This document shows positions 1 to 10,842 of a DNA stretch of 64,000 bases, piece after piece (positions within the stretch are counted from its first letter, which is position 1; each line of letters opens with the position of its first letter). The notes below the pieces were generated by a model, which was not told where the DNA came from, did not search any database, and saw only the letters and a program-made list of their open reading frames with translations. This DNA is from Acholoe squamosa (taxonomy: Eukaryota; Annelida; Polychaeta; Phyllodocida; Polynoidae). Location of the stretch: positions 50,874,080 through 50,938,079 of the forward strand of contig OX439037.1 of NCBI GenBank assembly GCA_949317995.1. Reading direction: 5' to 3'. The translations under genes were made by a program, and so were the position numbers.

Positions 1-1432
1 CTTACGTCGTCAATAACCATTGGTACTGCATACTTGTATTTCTCATATAGTTGATGGGAGATACTAGTATAACTTAAAGTAACTCCATGAAAAATGATCA
101 TGTACCCGCTATCTGAATAGACGACAAAAATATCTACCAAAATCCAAACAGTAACCCTATTTCCTAAATGGTTTATATTGTTATGGTGAAAGCTTTGATA
201 CAAGAGTGTTCAATTGGCCTTCGCTGTTTGTCGTGATTTTAAATGAAGTATCAGCTCGAGGTGATGGACTGATTCTGCAGTTATCCGTGAAATAGAAAAT
301 GTCAGAGACTTCTTTCTTCTAGTACTCTTATTTCAGCCTAGAGAATAACAGTGTGTCATTCAAACAAAACCCCGCCTCAATAGAAAATGCATCAGTTCAG
401 GTGATCATGTTTAACGTTTTTAATATCAAGTGTATTGAAGAGTGTCGTTCTTAAACGCATTGAACACTATTTAGAAAGAGGAGAAAGAAAGATGAGAAAA
501 TAGATACTAGGACAAATGAAAATATGTAAAATCTTTTCTTTTTTTCCCCCAAATAGTCAGCATCTAGCATCCTCGTGCCCACCTTCAGTAGGATTTCTTT
601 TCTTATGAAAAACTCAATGAATCCAAAACACTTTTTTTCCCCTTTTACAAACATCAAGTATCTCTTTTTTTCTGTGAAAGAAGTATCATTGTAAAAAAGA
701 GAGCGAGTAAATATTCCATTCAACTAAATGAGTTAAGTCATTGCGTTTGGCAAAGATTACACCCCCCCCCCCCCCAAAAAAAAAAAAAAAAAAAAAAAAA
801 ACTTTTGAAATTGAATAAATAATAATGATCATTCCCTTGTCAATTGGAAATGATAATTGCATTATTGTCTCAAAAAACCAATATGAATTTTTATGTGCTA
901 AGGAACCAAACTCTTCAATGGTATCAGCAATGTCAATTGAATTGTCTTCAATTTTCCTTCGTGTTTATAGTAAGCCTCGTCAAGGGAGGAATAATAAAGA
1001 AGTTATTCAATTGTATGATCATTCAAACCAGAACATCTGTTTTGTAACAGCTTGTATCCCTAGCATTTCGCATGTGAATTCGGACATCAAAGTGTTGCCT
1101 GTCAAATAATTTTGTACATATCTTGTTGTATCTGTATATAAAAATAATTTTGTGAACAGTTTTGTTAGGCATGTTACTGTAATAGTGCTCCATTATAGAA
1201 TGGGTCTTCCAGGTAGTTACCTTATTTTATTACGAAATATCGTTACTTCATAGGAACCCATTGCAAATTTCAGAGATGTGAAAAAAAAATTACTGGTATA
1301 TCTTCTTGACGCCTCTGGTAGGTGGAGCATCGCTGAACCCAAGGACCCCGCTACAACATGAATTGGGCTTAGAATAAAAAGACTGTTGCTTTTCTGTAAT
1401 AAAGTCTTAAGTTTTATTCTGTACTGACATGT
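1..1432. other. No gene supported; AT-rich flank
   Basis: I see no coding region, RNA gene or complete repeat here. Short open frames, for example 825-1109 on the plus strand, have low-complexity, unstructured translations with no recognisable motif. A C-run followed immediately by an A-run lies around 763-801 and may mark an old insertion end, but no target duplication is visible. Confidence 0.5.
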
Positions 1433-1657
1433 GAACAAGAGAGCGTTTATTTTAAAACAGTTGAGTCGAGAGTATGTCTTGGAGAGACAGAAAGGAAACG
1501 AGGCAAGGGTACAGAACCTAGGCTAGATGACTTGCCCATGACTTTCCCACTATGTCATTAAGGACACATTTAGCTGCTTGATTGTCTTCCTCCCCCTCCC
1601 AACACAACTACCAGCACAGCTCTGAGTATTGAGGCATGCCTGAGTACCCCCTACCCG

Positions 1658-1765
1658 ACCAGGTGTCCCGACCAGGTGACCCGACCAAGTGACCCGACCA
1701 AGTGTCCCGACCAGGTGTCCCGACCAGTCCCATAGTCCCATCCATCCATCCATCCATCCATTGAC
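1658..1765. repeat. 13-bp minisatellite plus (ATCC)n
   Basis: About six or seven imperfect copies of a 13-bp unit (consensus GTGTCCCGACCAG, with GTG/GTGA variants) run to about 1735 and are followed by a short (ATCC) run. The array sits at the same internal position as the 2.4-kb minisatellite of the paralogous repeat at 39.3-42.9 kb. Confidence 0.85.
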
Positions 1766-1832
1766 AGTCATTGTTGATCCTACAATTAACATCACAGACA
1801 GTGTAGCCAAGGTGATGTGACCTTGTTACAAT

Positions 1833-2069
1833 TACCGTAAACTCCCGCGTATAAGACGCCACCTCTACGCCAAACAAAATGCTGGGGAGTCTTATAGCTT
1901 TCACTCAAGTTGGGGGTGCGTCTTATACGAGGGGTAATTTTTCTATAGAAATGTACTAATCTTACAAATATCAGCATTAAAATGTGCGTCTTATACGCGA
2001 AATTGCATGTGCTAACTTTAGGGTGCGTCTTATACGCGCAGCGCGTCTTATACGCGGGAGATTACGGTA
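1833..2069. mobile_element. MITE M1, copy 1 (complete, about 237 bp)
   Basis: The element starts TACCGTAAACTCCCGCG and ends with the near-complementary CGCGGGAGATTACGGTA, so it has long terminal inverted repeats bounded by TA. The motif TATAAGACGC and its complement recur inside. A TA boundary with such ends fits a non-autonomous Tc1/mariner/pogo-type element; this is inferred because no transposase is present. Related copies lie at 31414-32286, 34914-36471, 38793-39062 and 60134-60284. Confidence 0.8.
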
Positions 2070-3113
2070 CTTGTTACATTTCCTTCCTTTCCCATGGGAA
2101 ATGATTGGAAGCCAATTCTCTTAAAGGGCCCAGCTATCTCACTACTGACACTTACCATAGAGAAGCCTACTAGGCTCCTCTATGTACTCACCTAGATTCA
2201 CCTTCAATGCAAGACTAATGTTTTGTCTATGAGAGAATCTTGGAATTAAACCTATCAATAAACCAAATTGGAAGGCCTTCAAAATCAACTATATCAAAAG
2301 ATATTTGCCCAGATAACCATGGCTCGCACTGCCCCCATACCTACTCTATGCCCTCCTCTTCTAAAAAATCTGAAATCTGTCTATAAGTGGGGTTAAAGAC
2401 AGTTTGATTGCCCTTTTATTTAGGGTAAAAAGAGCCCTAAATCCCATGCATTTCTCCATAGGAATAAAAACCAACAGTAATTACCATGTCACAGCCATCA
2501 AAGTACACCTTAAATGTAAATTCTATTACATGGATAGCTTTGTCTTGCTTTTTGTCTCACTATATGGCTAATTTTTGGGGGTTCAGTTGTAAGAGAAATA
2601 GGGCTAAATGACAGATTTTGATGGTCTATGCAAAACCTTGCAATCTCAATATAAGCAAAGCATATCCCATGAAATGTTTTTTTTCATCATTTATCAAAAC
2701 ATTTTCATGTAAATAGAAATATGACTCATGGGGTCTTTGAAGGGTGTGATAGGGCATATATGCTGTGTAATAGAATAGTTTTTTGGTGGTGCATGTACTC
2801 TGCTAGAGGCCAAAATAACAATTGAAACTGGGTAATCATAAGAAACTCCGTCAAGGGCTAGTAGATAGGAGGTCAGGAAGGTGGTGTCAAAGGCCCTTGC
2901 CTCATTTAATTACTTCACTAAAAGATTGATCCGGTGGAAAGCTATCAGCAATAGGGGAGATTCACCAGAAGTTGGCCGCTCATGTACACATTTTATATGA
3001 GGGATATTCAAGTCTTAATTCCTCAGAGACTCCATGCCCCAGGGTTCACTGATGACAAAACATTTAGATAACATTTGAAATAAGGCCGCCTGCTGTACTT
3101 TATGAACAGATTT

Positions 3114-3262
3114 AAAGGGGCCCTGGTACCGTAATGCACGCCCGCATTAAAATGTCACTTGACCAATCAGGGCGCCGCGATTTTTCCGCTGGTCCCCGCA
3201 ATTTTATGATCGCTGTTTGAATCGGTACCCATGTTTTTAATTTGCAGTGTCAGGGCCCCTTT
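3114..3262. mobile_element. Short inverted-repeat element (149 bp)
   Basis: The ends AAAGGGGCCCTG and CAGGGCCCCTTT are complementary, and a second complementary pair (GGTACC / GGTACC) lies just inside. There is no coding capacity. It is probably a MITE; no target duplication could be assigned with confidence. Confidence 0.6.
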
Positions 3263-3315
3263 GATATAGTTTTCTGTGATATTTCAGTGTGAATTTGAAC
3301 AATTCAGAATATCTA

Positions 3316-3676
3316 ATTTTACCTCAAGTCGGCCAGAATGCACTTGAAGTCGGCCACCTTATTCCCTACCTTACAAGAGAGGCAAATCTATGGAGTTGCC
3401 GATAGCTCAGTGCTTCCATCTGACGAATTTTATAAGCACTATAATCAAACGGACTTCTCCTCCAACCAAACCAGAATAATATTGATGTGTTTCCAGGCAC
3501 GCTAGTTAATAGATCTCATGTTCAGAAAATATTGCAACAAAAATATTTTCTATTTACAATGAGAAATGTATACCCGCACAGAGAATAGTGGAGAAATACC
3601 CTATTTTAAGCAGTGGCCGACTTCAGGTAAAAGGTGTCTGACTTGGGGTTAAAGTGTGGACGACTTGAGGTGAAAT
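3316..3676. mobile_element. MITE with CTCAAGTCG ends (361 bp)
   Basis: The left end ATTTTACCTCAAGTCG and the right end CGACTTGAGGTGAAAT are inverted complements with one mismatch, flanked by TA. The motif GACTT-GGCC recurs within both halves. No open reading frame is present. A TA-target DNA transposon origin is an inference. Confidence 0.65.
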
Positions 3677-3773
3677 AGACACGTTATATAAATTCCTTGA
3701 AAAATGATCCATGGAAAAAACTTCTGTCAAAAATATCATAAATCATAGACTAGACATATCTATCTTTAGATAC

Positions 3774-4494
3774 TGGGCTGTGTGGGTTGTGTTTATGTGT
3801 ATATTAATGTAGTCTCATTTGTGTAGTTATTATCAGCTCACTCCACTGATCTCACGTATTGGGAAGACTAACTCTAGTGGTATGATGTTGGCCTAGCCCA
3901 TTCTTTTAACCAACACCAAGACGCCGATACAAGTCACCATTTATTGTTCACACAGTATTCACAGTTACAGTTGTTTGGTAATTCCATTCAGGTCTATACA
4001 GCTTCAACGACATCAGTCTATTCACACAAGCAGTTCATGTTCCAACAATCCAGTGCTTCTAGAGAGGTATAGGTGCCATAGAGATCCTGCTTAATCCGTT
4101 CTTACATTGGCTAAGTGTAATACTAGTTATTAAACAGCTTCATCCTCGTCTACTCCAGGAGTATGTGTTGCTTCCTCAACCGCTCTCACCATACTAACTC
4201 CTCACCTGTCTCTCACTAACCCATTACACCTCCCAGACGCCATGTACTTGGCTTACACGTATCTTTTCCCCCTACAGAATCCTCCTGACCAGATCTCGTC
4301 GACTCCATCGCCGTCTGCAGCATTCCACAGCTACCATAAACTCTAGCTACCATAAACCCTACACAGGACTCCTATAGCACTCTCTCATATAGCATACAAT
4401 AAATACATACATAACATAGCATACAATAAATACATACATAAGTGTACCCTGTTATACCCGTTCATTATAATTATTGGTTATTGATGACAAAACA
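3774..4494 (-). repeat. 3' LTR of the giant Ty3 element
   Basis: It is identical to 20605-21325 except for the two substitutions noted there. It starts TGGGCTGTGTGGG and ends GATGACAAAACA on the plus strand. The left target duplication ATAC (3770-3773) abuts it. Confidence 0.93.
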
Positions 4495-4513
4495 GGTGCG
4501 GGCGCTCCCCTCT
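4495..4513 (-). promoter_or_regulatory. Candidate polypurine tract
   Basis: On the minus strand the bases just before the 3' LTR include GAGGGGAG, although the last ten bases before the LTR are GC-rich and not purely purine. It is the best candidate for plus-strand priming of this element. Confidence 0.4.
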
Positions 4514-5396
4514 TGTGACGCGAGTCACACCAATTGTCAAGCATAAATTATGCTTGAATACACTTTATGTATTGTTTTGTCACTAATACCTGAGGTAATC
4601 ATCATTATACTTCCCTTATCATATTACACATTTCAATATGCATTTATGTACATACATATACACCACACTTATATAATACCATGCATTATTACTATATGTA
4701 TTTTCCACACTGCATTGATGACTTATTCTTAGCGCAAACTTGTCCTCTAACATATACTTTATTATTACAATTCTCTCATTCCTTAATCTCAATTTATTTT
4801 TTCTTTCCTTTGTTATTTATTTTACTCATTCACTCGCCTTTACTAAGCACTTTGTCCCATTCTATGTTTATATATTCTTTTTACTATCCTTACCCGGGCG
4901 TCGACACCATTTACACCCAATCAGGCCAATAAATCTCCTTACATCTGTCAACCCCTTGTTCCAAAACGTTCCCCTCTATCTACCCTTTGCCCCAAGCATC
5001 ACTCTAAAACACACTCTAACACGTCTTGGGTTACACCTAGCAACCTCCTACTTAACTCACGCGTGCACAGCTTGTCAATGAATATATACATCAGAAAAAA
5101 ATTTTTTTTTACTTGCCACATTACGTCGTAGTTAGTGTCTCATTAGTCGGCGTACATTCAAGTTACGATTTTCTCTTGACTATATTATCCCACTAATAAT
5201 ACATACTGGCACTATTTCCCAGACATTATAGCAATTTTATCTGTACATCGTCTTTGTATCGTCTACTCCATCTTTTCGTCTCACTCCAGCTGCACGATAT
5301 CTTTCTCCCCCCCTCTTGTCCTGACACACTCTATGTCAAGTCTCTACCATGATGGCATTTCTTTCATCACTTTCAGTCTTATTCATTTAGGTCCAC
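4514..5396. other. Non-coding 3' segment of the giant element
   Basis: It is T/C-rich on the plus strand (purine-rich in the sense of the element). The plus-strand open frames here (4550-5081) encode low-complexity hydrophobic strings typical of pyrimidine-rich DNA and are not supported as genes. Confidence 0.5.
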
Positions 5397-5852
5397 TTAC
5401 ACCGATGATGGTCCCGTCCTGGACTCTGGACTTCGCAGAGCCACATTCACCGATTCTTTATTACCCTTGTTTACTGAGTTTGAGACAGCCGTAGCCCCAT
5501 ATGTTTCTCCAGGTACTTCTGGTAACTGTCTTGATCTTCTTAACTGAGCCATCGCTCTGGCATGTCCCGTGTCAGATAACTGATGAGTATTAATCTCTCT
5601 GTTCCTTATTGGTGTCCAGCCCGCCGCTGATATCATAGGTATCTCTAGTGGTACACCTGTCGCCAGGCCCCCACTATACCTGATAAATCTTGTCATCACC
5701 GTAAATCCATAATCACCGTTCAGTATCCCTGCTAATTTCTTCGACACCTTCACAGTGGTTGGCAATGGCAATGGCACTGCGTTTTCCGCCGTTGCCATCT
5801 CAGTGGAATATAACACTCGACCCCACTGAACTGTAGCTATGTACTTGGGCAC
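5397..5852 (-). CDS. ORF overlapping the envelope tail
   Basis: A 151-codon frame overlaps the end of the anchor ORF by 16 bases in another frame and lacks an ATG at its beginning (GTG). The first internal ATG is at residue 19. The sequence is neither hydrophobic nor obviously repetitive and no motif is recognised. It may be a frameshifted cytoplasmic-tail extension or an accessory protein. Confidence 0.45.
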   Translation of the reverse strand: MPKYIATVQWGRVLYSTEMATAENAVPLPLPTTVKVSKKLAGILNGDYGFTVMTRFIRYSGGLATGVPLEIPMISAAGWTPIRNREINTHQLSDTGHARAMAQLRRSRQLPEVPGETYGATAVSNSVNKGNKESVNVALRSPESRTGPSSV

Positions 5853-6274
5853 GAGTAACTTATTGCTATATCTCTAATAAGAGCCTGTTCTGCTGGCCTC
5901 TGAAATACCTGGTCTAAAGGCATTAGACTCTCCCCCAATGGTATTATTTCCATAATTTCTTTAGTTGCCACCTGTAGATACAGTCCATCCACTGGTTGAA
6001 GCCTCTTCAGTTGTCGCACTTTCCTCACCAGCAACACTACTACTATTATCAGTACTATCAATATCAATGATAATATAGCTATCGTTGTTTTGTGTTCCGG
6101 ATCTTCCTCCACATAATCACCTCCGACATCTTCACCGTACTTTTCATAGTCCCAAGTTTCTAGACTCCTTATTCTCATAGGCATTCTTGCTAATATGTAT
6201 GCCATTAATAGCCTCTTTAAACAAAAGTATTGTACCACCATCATGGTCACAATAACCACCCCTGCAATCATAAC
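5837..6274 (-). CDS. env: Envelope fusion protein, membrane anchor part
   Basis: Beyond the MITE the minus strand is open again. Around 6080-6020 it encodes one strongly hydrophobic helix (AILSLILIVLIIVVVLLV) followed at once by basic residues (RKVRQLKRL), a classic single-pass anchor with a cytoplasmic tail. A short hydrophobic stretch also lies at its beginning (GVVIVTMMVV). The frame ends at 5837. Confidence 0.65.
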   Translation of the reverse strand, partial: VMIAGVVIVTMMVVQYFCLKRLLMAYILARMPMRIRSLETWDYEKYGEDVGGDYVEEDPEHKTTIAILSLILIVLIIVVVLLVRKVRQLKRLQPVDGLYLQVATKEIMEIIPLGESLMPLDQVFQRPAEQALIRDIAISYSCPST

Positions 6275-6738
6275 TTAGCTGGGGAGCCAGCCAGCTCAAA
6301 TATTGATATTTACAAAAGACCTGGTGTTGAAAGCAGCACAAGATATAAGACTTGGATCTGGGTAATTTGATGGTGCTGATTACAGATCTGAGGTGCGTAT
6401 CTTGATATCTAGGTCGGAACAAGGTCAAAATAAAGGTCAAAGTTCACCATACTATTTCAATGGGTCCAAATGAACTTGGGATACATATGAATGGGGAATC
6501 CATCGTGCACTAAGGACCTCTGGTGTTAATGGGTGGAACAAAGCTCTCTGTCTGTTCTATATTAAATACCAGATCGTGACCTTTGACCTTTAATTTGACC
6601 TTGTTCCGACCTAGATATTAAGATACGCACCTTAGATCCATAATCAGCACCATCAAATTACCCAGATTCAAGTCTTATATATTGTGCTGCTTTCAACACC
6701 AGGTAATCGACCTGATCCCAGACTGGCTCCCCAACTAA
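6275..6738. mobile_element. MITE inserted in the envelope gene (464 bp)
   Basis: The ends TTAGCTGGGGAGCCAG and CTGGCTCCCCAACTAA are near-complementary, and long internal arms (around 6310-6440 and 6575-6710) are also inverted copies, including AAAGCAGCACAA / TTGTGCTGCTTT and the GACCTTGTTCCGACCTAGAT tract. The target duplication is short and ambiguous (TA or TAA). It separates the envelope ectodomain from its transmembrane segment. Confidence 0.85.
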
Positions 6739-7759
6739 CTGGTGAATAATCCCATAATGATTCAGTGACAAAATGGCCTCCACCACTCATGCCATCCAGA
6801 TCGGGCAATGCTGATCCGTCTTCCATTGCACTCACCAAATTCTTAAGATTGACAGCTGCTGGTGACTGTTGTATTCTAGCTCTGTGTTTCATTTTGGTCT
6901 TCACTAACTTTGGCAACACTTCATCCTGCAGTACCTCTACAGTTTCACCATTTAGTACGGCCTTTATCCATGTTAATTTCTTAACACTATTCATTTGTAG
7001 TAAGTCATTATTTACAAAAGTCACATTATTTTCCATGTTCACATGACCACACCCTGCCAAACTGTAAGGCATCCATGCCCCGGCAGTCATAAACGCGCAG
7101 TCACACCCAATGTTTAGTATGGCGTAATGATGCATGTTCACCTTAACAGGTGGGCTTGATTGACACATTAATTGACCTTGTATGTCGGGCCCCGATACTA
7201 AAGTACGTCCTTTACCCAATGCTATCGCGAATGAAGGAAAGCTTGGTTGAACTATGTAGCTGATCTCACATGTTTCTGCTATGGCCGTCTTGTCATTTCG
7301 TATCAATGCCGCCATGCACCCTCGTTCAGCTATCTTCCTCATGTGTGGAATATCTGGACAGACTGCTATTGAGTTGCCATGGCAACGCGCCCAATTCACC
7401 ACCGGCTCCGATATATAATATCGCCCATTCTTAGATATGGCTACTTCTGATGGTAATCCTTCTATTCTCGTCCCGTCAGCTTCTTTGTTGGCCAGACATA
7501 CTGGCACCGGAAACACCTTTACAGAGTACACACAGAATATGTGTTCCTCTGACACCACAGGAATCCGTATCTGCATCTTCACACGACCCTGGTGCTGATA
7601 TACTCGTACCACACTATTATCATAGTAATATTCAGGATCAGTAAAAGCGACCCTAAATCGCGGGTATGTAGCCTTCAAATATACTTCAGTGTTGACTATA
7701 GCTTCCTTCAAATCTTCTCTAGTGACCAATTTTGATGATAGTTTTCTTCGTGATGCCAA
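6668..7759 (-). CDS. env: Envelope fusion protein, ectodomain part, cut by a MITE
   Basis: This frame of 363 codons abuts the previous stop, begins with TTG rather than ATG, and is Cys-containing (for example an NIGCDCAFM pattern), consistent with the distal ectodomain of an F-like glycoprotein. Its last about 22 codons read into the inserted MITE at 6275-6738, so its natural C-terminus is missing. The frame junction at about 7760 is either a one-step frameshift, a splice or an inactivating indel. Confidence 0.65.
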   Translation of the reverse strand: MASRRKLSSKLVTREDLKEAIVNTEVYLKATYPRFRVAFTDPEYYYDNSVVRVYQHQGRVKMQIRIPVVSEEHIFCVYSVKVFPVPVCLANKEADGTRIEGLPSEVAISKNGRYYISEPVVNWARCHGNSIAVCPDIPHMRKIAERGCMAALIRNDKTAIAETCEISYIVQPSFPSFAIALGKGRTLVSGPDIQGQLMCQSSPPVKVNMHHYAILNIGCDCAFMTAGAWMPYSLAGCGHVNMENNVTFVNNDLLQMNSVKKLTWIKAVLNGETVEVLQDEVLPKLVKTKMKHRARIQQSPAAVNLKNLVSAMEDGSALPDLDGMSGGGHFVTESLWDYSPVSWGASLGSGRLPGVESSTIYKT

Positions 7760-7761
7760 TC

Positions 7762-8592
7762 TTACTTAGCTGCCATATCCTTTATCTCAATGAGTTCATT
7801 TAATAAGTGTATAATATACCCCCACTTGACCCTCGTCAACAGGCTTTCATGGTTGTATACAATGGATAATTCATATAATGCCACACTGTGCATAGTTTGA
7901 GTTCTTTCCAGCAACTTCCGTCTCTTTAATGATACCTTGGCCATTTCATACAACTGTAATTGTCTATCCGCCAACTCTCCCACTTCCGCCATGACTTCCT
8001 CCAAGCCATTGCTAGCACTTGTTGCCAATGTTTTAATAACATCACGTATCTTATAATACAATGTCTTCAGTAGTTGAATATCTTTCTCATTCCTGGCTAC
8101 ATCATCAGCTCTCCCAGTGCCAAAAATATAGTACGACAACTCTCCTATAATATTCAGACCTGGTATACCGGCTCTCTTAGATCTTTTGACTTTTTGTTGT
8201 TCAGGTATGTTTTCCATCAGCTTTTCCACTTCCTCTTCTCTGGCTTGTATCAGTTTTCTAATAATTTGATTCAACCATTCCTCTTTCTGTTTGATATTGT
8301 CACAGGTATTTTCAAATAGTAATGTTCTGTTGTGATGTTGAATATCACACATAACCTGCATATTTTTCACACATTGCTCATAAATACTTTCCATTTCCGG
8401 TTCTGGTAACCTATCTGGTATCCCTAACACAAACACTTGCGACACATGATTGTGCTCAGCCGTAGAAATGCGTCTGCCAGGTTGCAAAATGACACCCAAT
8501 TCGGCTCTCTCTAAAGTCTCGAAAGTGTGCCTTCCAGCATCAACCACACCCCACAAGGAACATAAGACACATAGTATAGTTAGCCACGCCAT
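7762..8592 (-). CDS. env: Envelope fusion protein, N-terminal part (F-like)
   Basis: The first ATG of the open frame is at 8592 and begins a hydrophobic signal peptide (MAWLTILCVLCSLWGVVDAG). About residue 140 there is a furin-type site (KRSKR) followed by a glycine-rich hydrophobic fusion-peptide-like segment ending in an FGTG motif. This arrangement is typical of baculovirus F proteins and errantivirus envelopes. Downstream is heptad-like helical sequence. The frame ends at TAA 7764-7762, and the next part of the protein continues in another frame from 7759. The element is an endogenous retroelement copy and I only describe its broken state. Confidence 0.75.
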   Translation of the reverse strand: MAWLTILCVLCSLWGVVDAGRHTFETLERAELGVILQPGRRISTAEHNHVSQVFVLGIPDRLPEPEMESIYEQCVKNMQVMCDIQHHNRTLLFENTCDNIKQKEEWLNQIIRKLIQAREEEVEKLMENIPEQQKVKRSKRAGIPGLNIIGELSYYIFGTGRADDVARNEKDIQLLKTLYYKIRDVIKTLATSASNGLEEVMAEVGELADRQLQLYEMAKVSLKRRKLLERTQTMHSVALYELSIVYNHESLLTRVKWGYIIHLLNELIEIKDMAAK

Positions 8593-8700
8593 TTTCTTCT
8601 TATTATGGCTTCTGGTTACAGTTCGAGTTTGGTTACTACGGCTCCTAACTGATCGCTCCTGGAAGTTTTTATTGGTCTTGAACACTTAATAAGCCCTATC

Positions 8701-9001
8701 GTGTCAGATAGTTCACAAGTTCATGACCTTTTTACCCCTCCTTGTATATATTTTCCCGTCAACCTGAACACGTGCGCCTTCCCTTCCTGTCTATCTGTAC
8801 GTCGTTTCCATCTGATAACACCAATTTATTGGATTGGAGTCTTTGTTTCAGCGACTCCTCCTAATGTGCCCTCAATTTTTTTTACTATAGTTTTCACTAT
8901 ATTTTGTTTTTCTTTTTATTTCTATTCCCCACCCCCTTGGTTAGATACCTAGAATTAAATTCTCAGTCGATGCTTGACTTCCCTCTCCTTCGCACTACAA
9001 A
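8701..9001 (+). promoter_or_regulatory. Divergent region between env and the antisense gene
   Basis: No coding region is seen. The segment is T/C-rich on the plus strand, with a TATA-like CTATATTTTG near 8899 and a pyrimidine-rich stretch just ahead of the ATG at 9002. It is the natural location for a promoter of the plus-strand gene, since the envelope frame ends at 8685 on the other strand. Promoter activity is an inference. Confidence 0.35.
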
Positions 9002-10257
9002 ATGGCTAGCTACTCCAGCGTTTCCATCAATGGCGCATTAGTCTATCTCCCGGTGGATCGTCTCCAGCCCGGCTTTACCTATGTCGTTGGCTGTAGAGAC
9101 CTGTCATCTGTTGACACTAATGTCGTTCCGTGCATGTTAATATGTACTGGACCGCGAGGTGCTACATTGCCTTCACATACTCTCATCCGAGATCATCTAC
9201 GCTTGGCATGTCATATGACTGATATGACATTGCGAGTCATTCACTTGGATGGGATGCCTGATCCCAACTACCGCTTGCAGTCAACTGTCGCTGTTCCACC
9301 TATTCCTGCGCCTGTCTATCAGCCTGCTTATGTCAACATCACACCTCCCTCAGTCAACTTGACCACTCCATTCATGCCACCCTGGAATCCCACACAGATG
9401 TCGCCCCTGGTTGTGCGTCCCGTCTACAGCGCCATTGTACCTGCTACCTCTACCTCAAGTTCGCCGCCCACCTTCACTTCTGATGTAGTAACGACTTCCA
9501 CTACAACCCTTCCTCTACTTGTGGATACCTCCTACCAGTATCCTCTTCCTGCCGCCTTCGCTGTTCCTTCAACTCCTCGTCTACTACCACCCCGACATCA
9601 CTCTTCATATGTGGACTACAGCGTGCTTTCTCACACTCCTGCTGCTTCAGGTGTTTCGTCCTCTCATCACTCATTATTGCTAGCCACCACTACACCACTG
9701 ACGTCCAGAACAACTCTATCTTCCAATCCCATTTATTCCACCGCGACTTCTCACCACTTCTCCACCAGCACCACTACTTCCGGTTCACTTCCGGCTACTT
9801 CTTCACTATTGATGCCTCAACTTCCCATCCGGACCACTCCAGCTGCAGAAGCCCGCGTCACATAGGCTCCTAGATTTTCGCCTTCCAGCTTGCATACACC
9901 CGCGCTGGTCCTGACCTCCTCTACTTCCGGTCAGCTTATCTCGTCTTCCTCCACTTCAATCTCGGCAGCTTCACTTCCACTACTTCCAGTGATGTCGCCC
10001 TCTTTCTGGAGTACTCTGGCTTTCTCACCTGAACGTCCGCCCTTTTCACCTTTAACCTGTCACTCCAGCACCATGGCCTCTTCCTCACGGCTATCTCACA
10101 GTTCATCTATCATATCCCTCCTAACGTCTTCATCTGCTACCAGTGCACGACATCATCCATACCAGCCTCCTGCCAGACCACAAACCTCCCAGTCTTCTAA
10201 TCCTGGAGGTCCTGTCCTTCCTACCTTGAATTCTCCAGCTTCTACCCTCACGCAGAA
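9002..10257 (+). CDS. Antisense (plus-strand) gene inside the element, exon 1
   Basis: This frame runs opposite to gag-pol-env. The ATG at 9002 has a good context (CAAAATGG). The frame is open to 10261 except for one TAG at 9863-9865, and the segments on both sides are in the same frame and share the same composition. Residues 1-95 look globular; the rest is rich in Ser, Thr and Pro. A strong donor (GAA|GTAAGTAT) lies at 10257/10258, just before the frame would end. On the minus strand this region has no substantial ORF. No family is recognised; a transcriptional or glycosylated low-complexity protein are both possible. Confidence 0.6.
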
Positions 10258-10842
10258 GTAAGTATATTTCCCTAGTGATTCATACCTTGATTCCTAGAGA
10301 CGCTCACTTCGTTCTTGTAATAAGATACTATACACATATTTTCTTTTAATTTTAAAATATATGCATAAGCTGACTCTATAAAGTCGCTGAACTCCTCTGA
10401 TTTGTGAGTCGTGGCGATCACATTCACAGTCCCAGGTATATAACTGATCTCATTAACACACCCATATGGCTGAATTTTATGTGTCCTAGTACCTTCTTAA
10501 AAAAGAATTTCACTCACAGTTTTTGAATATATCTACAGCTATAGACACTGTATTTCATTTCTCAGAGTCTGGGTTTCTTCAATAATTAAACAATTATAGG
10601 CTCTGGTTCTTTAACAGAATGCCTTACTTCTGGACAAATATATCCTTTAAATTTAGGTCTCTTAATTATGGACCTTGTTACCGGAGTCATTCTATGTGTG
10701 GCGCGACTGTGGTCCTGCTGGTTCCGACTAGTGTTTCCATTCTCCCTTAGACAACTTATAAGGTGCCCCATAGTGGTTGCCTCCTGTATGTGATGCACTT
10801 CTCTCTCTTTTCTCATATACCTGCTTTATTTACTATCTTCAG

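Larger units (their letters stand above)
1433..2925. repeat. Dispersed repeat family R1, copy A
   Basis: This segment matches 39327-42925 in the same orientation through two arms. The left arm is about 1433-1650 against 39327-39543 and the right arm about 2085-2911 against 42080-42920, with only scattered substitutions. Between the arms, copy A holds a 13-bp tandem repeat, a (ATCC) run and an inserted MITE, while copy B holds about 2.4 kb of minisatellite. I see no terminal inverted repeat, LTR or coding domain, so the class is unknown. Confidence 0.8.

Noticed and set aside
825..1109. Possible small plus-strand gene
   Set aside because: No motif, start context or splice support; composition is like the surrounding AT-rich DNA.
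1820..2080. 9-bp CTTGTTACA repeat flanking the MITE as a target duplication (hAT/Mutator type)
   Set aside because: Other copies of the same family show only TA at their borders, so the longer repeat is probably coincidental.
4550..5081. Hydrophobic small proteins in the giant element's 3' segment
   Set aside because: They lie antisense in pyrimidine-rich DNA, which automatically encodes Leu/Phe/Ser/Ile; overlapping frames look alike.
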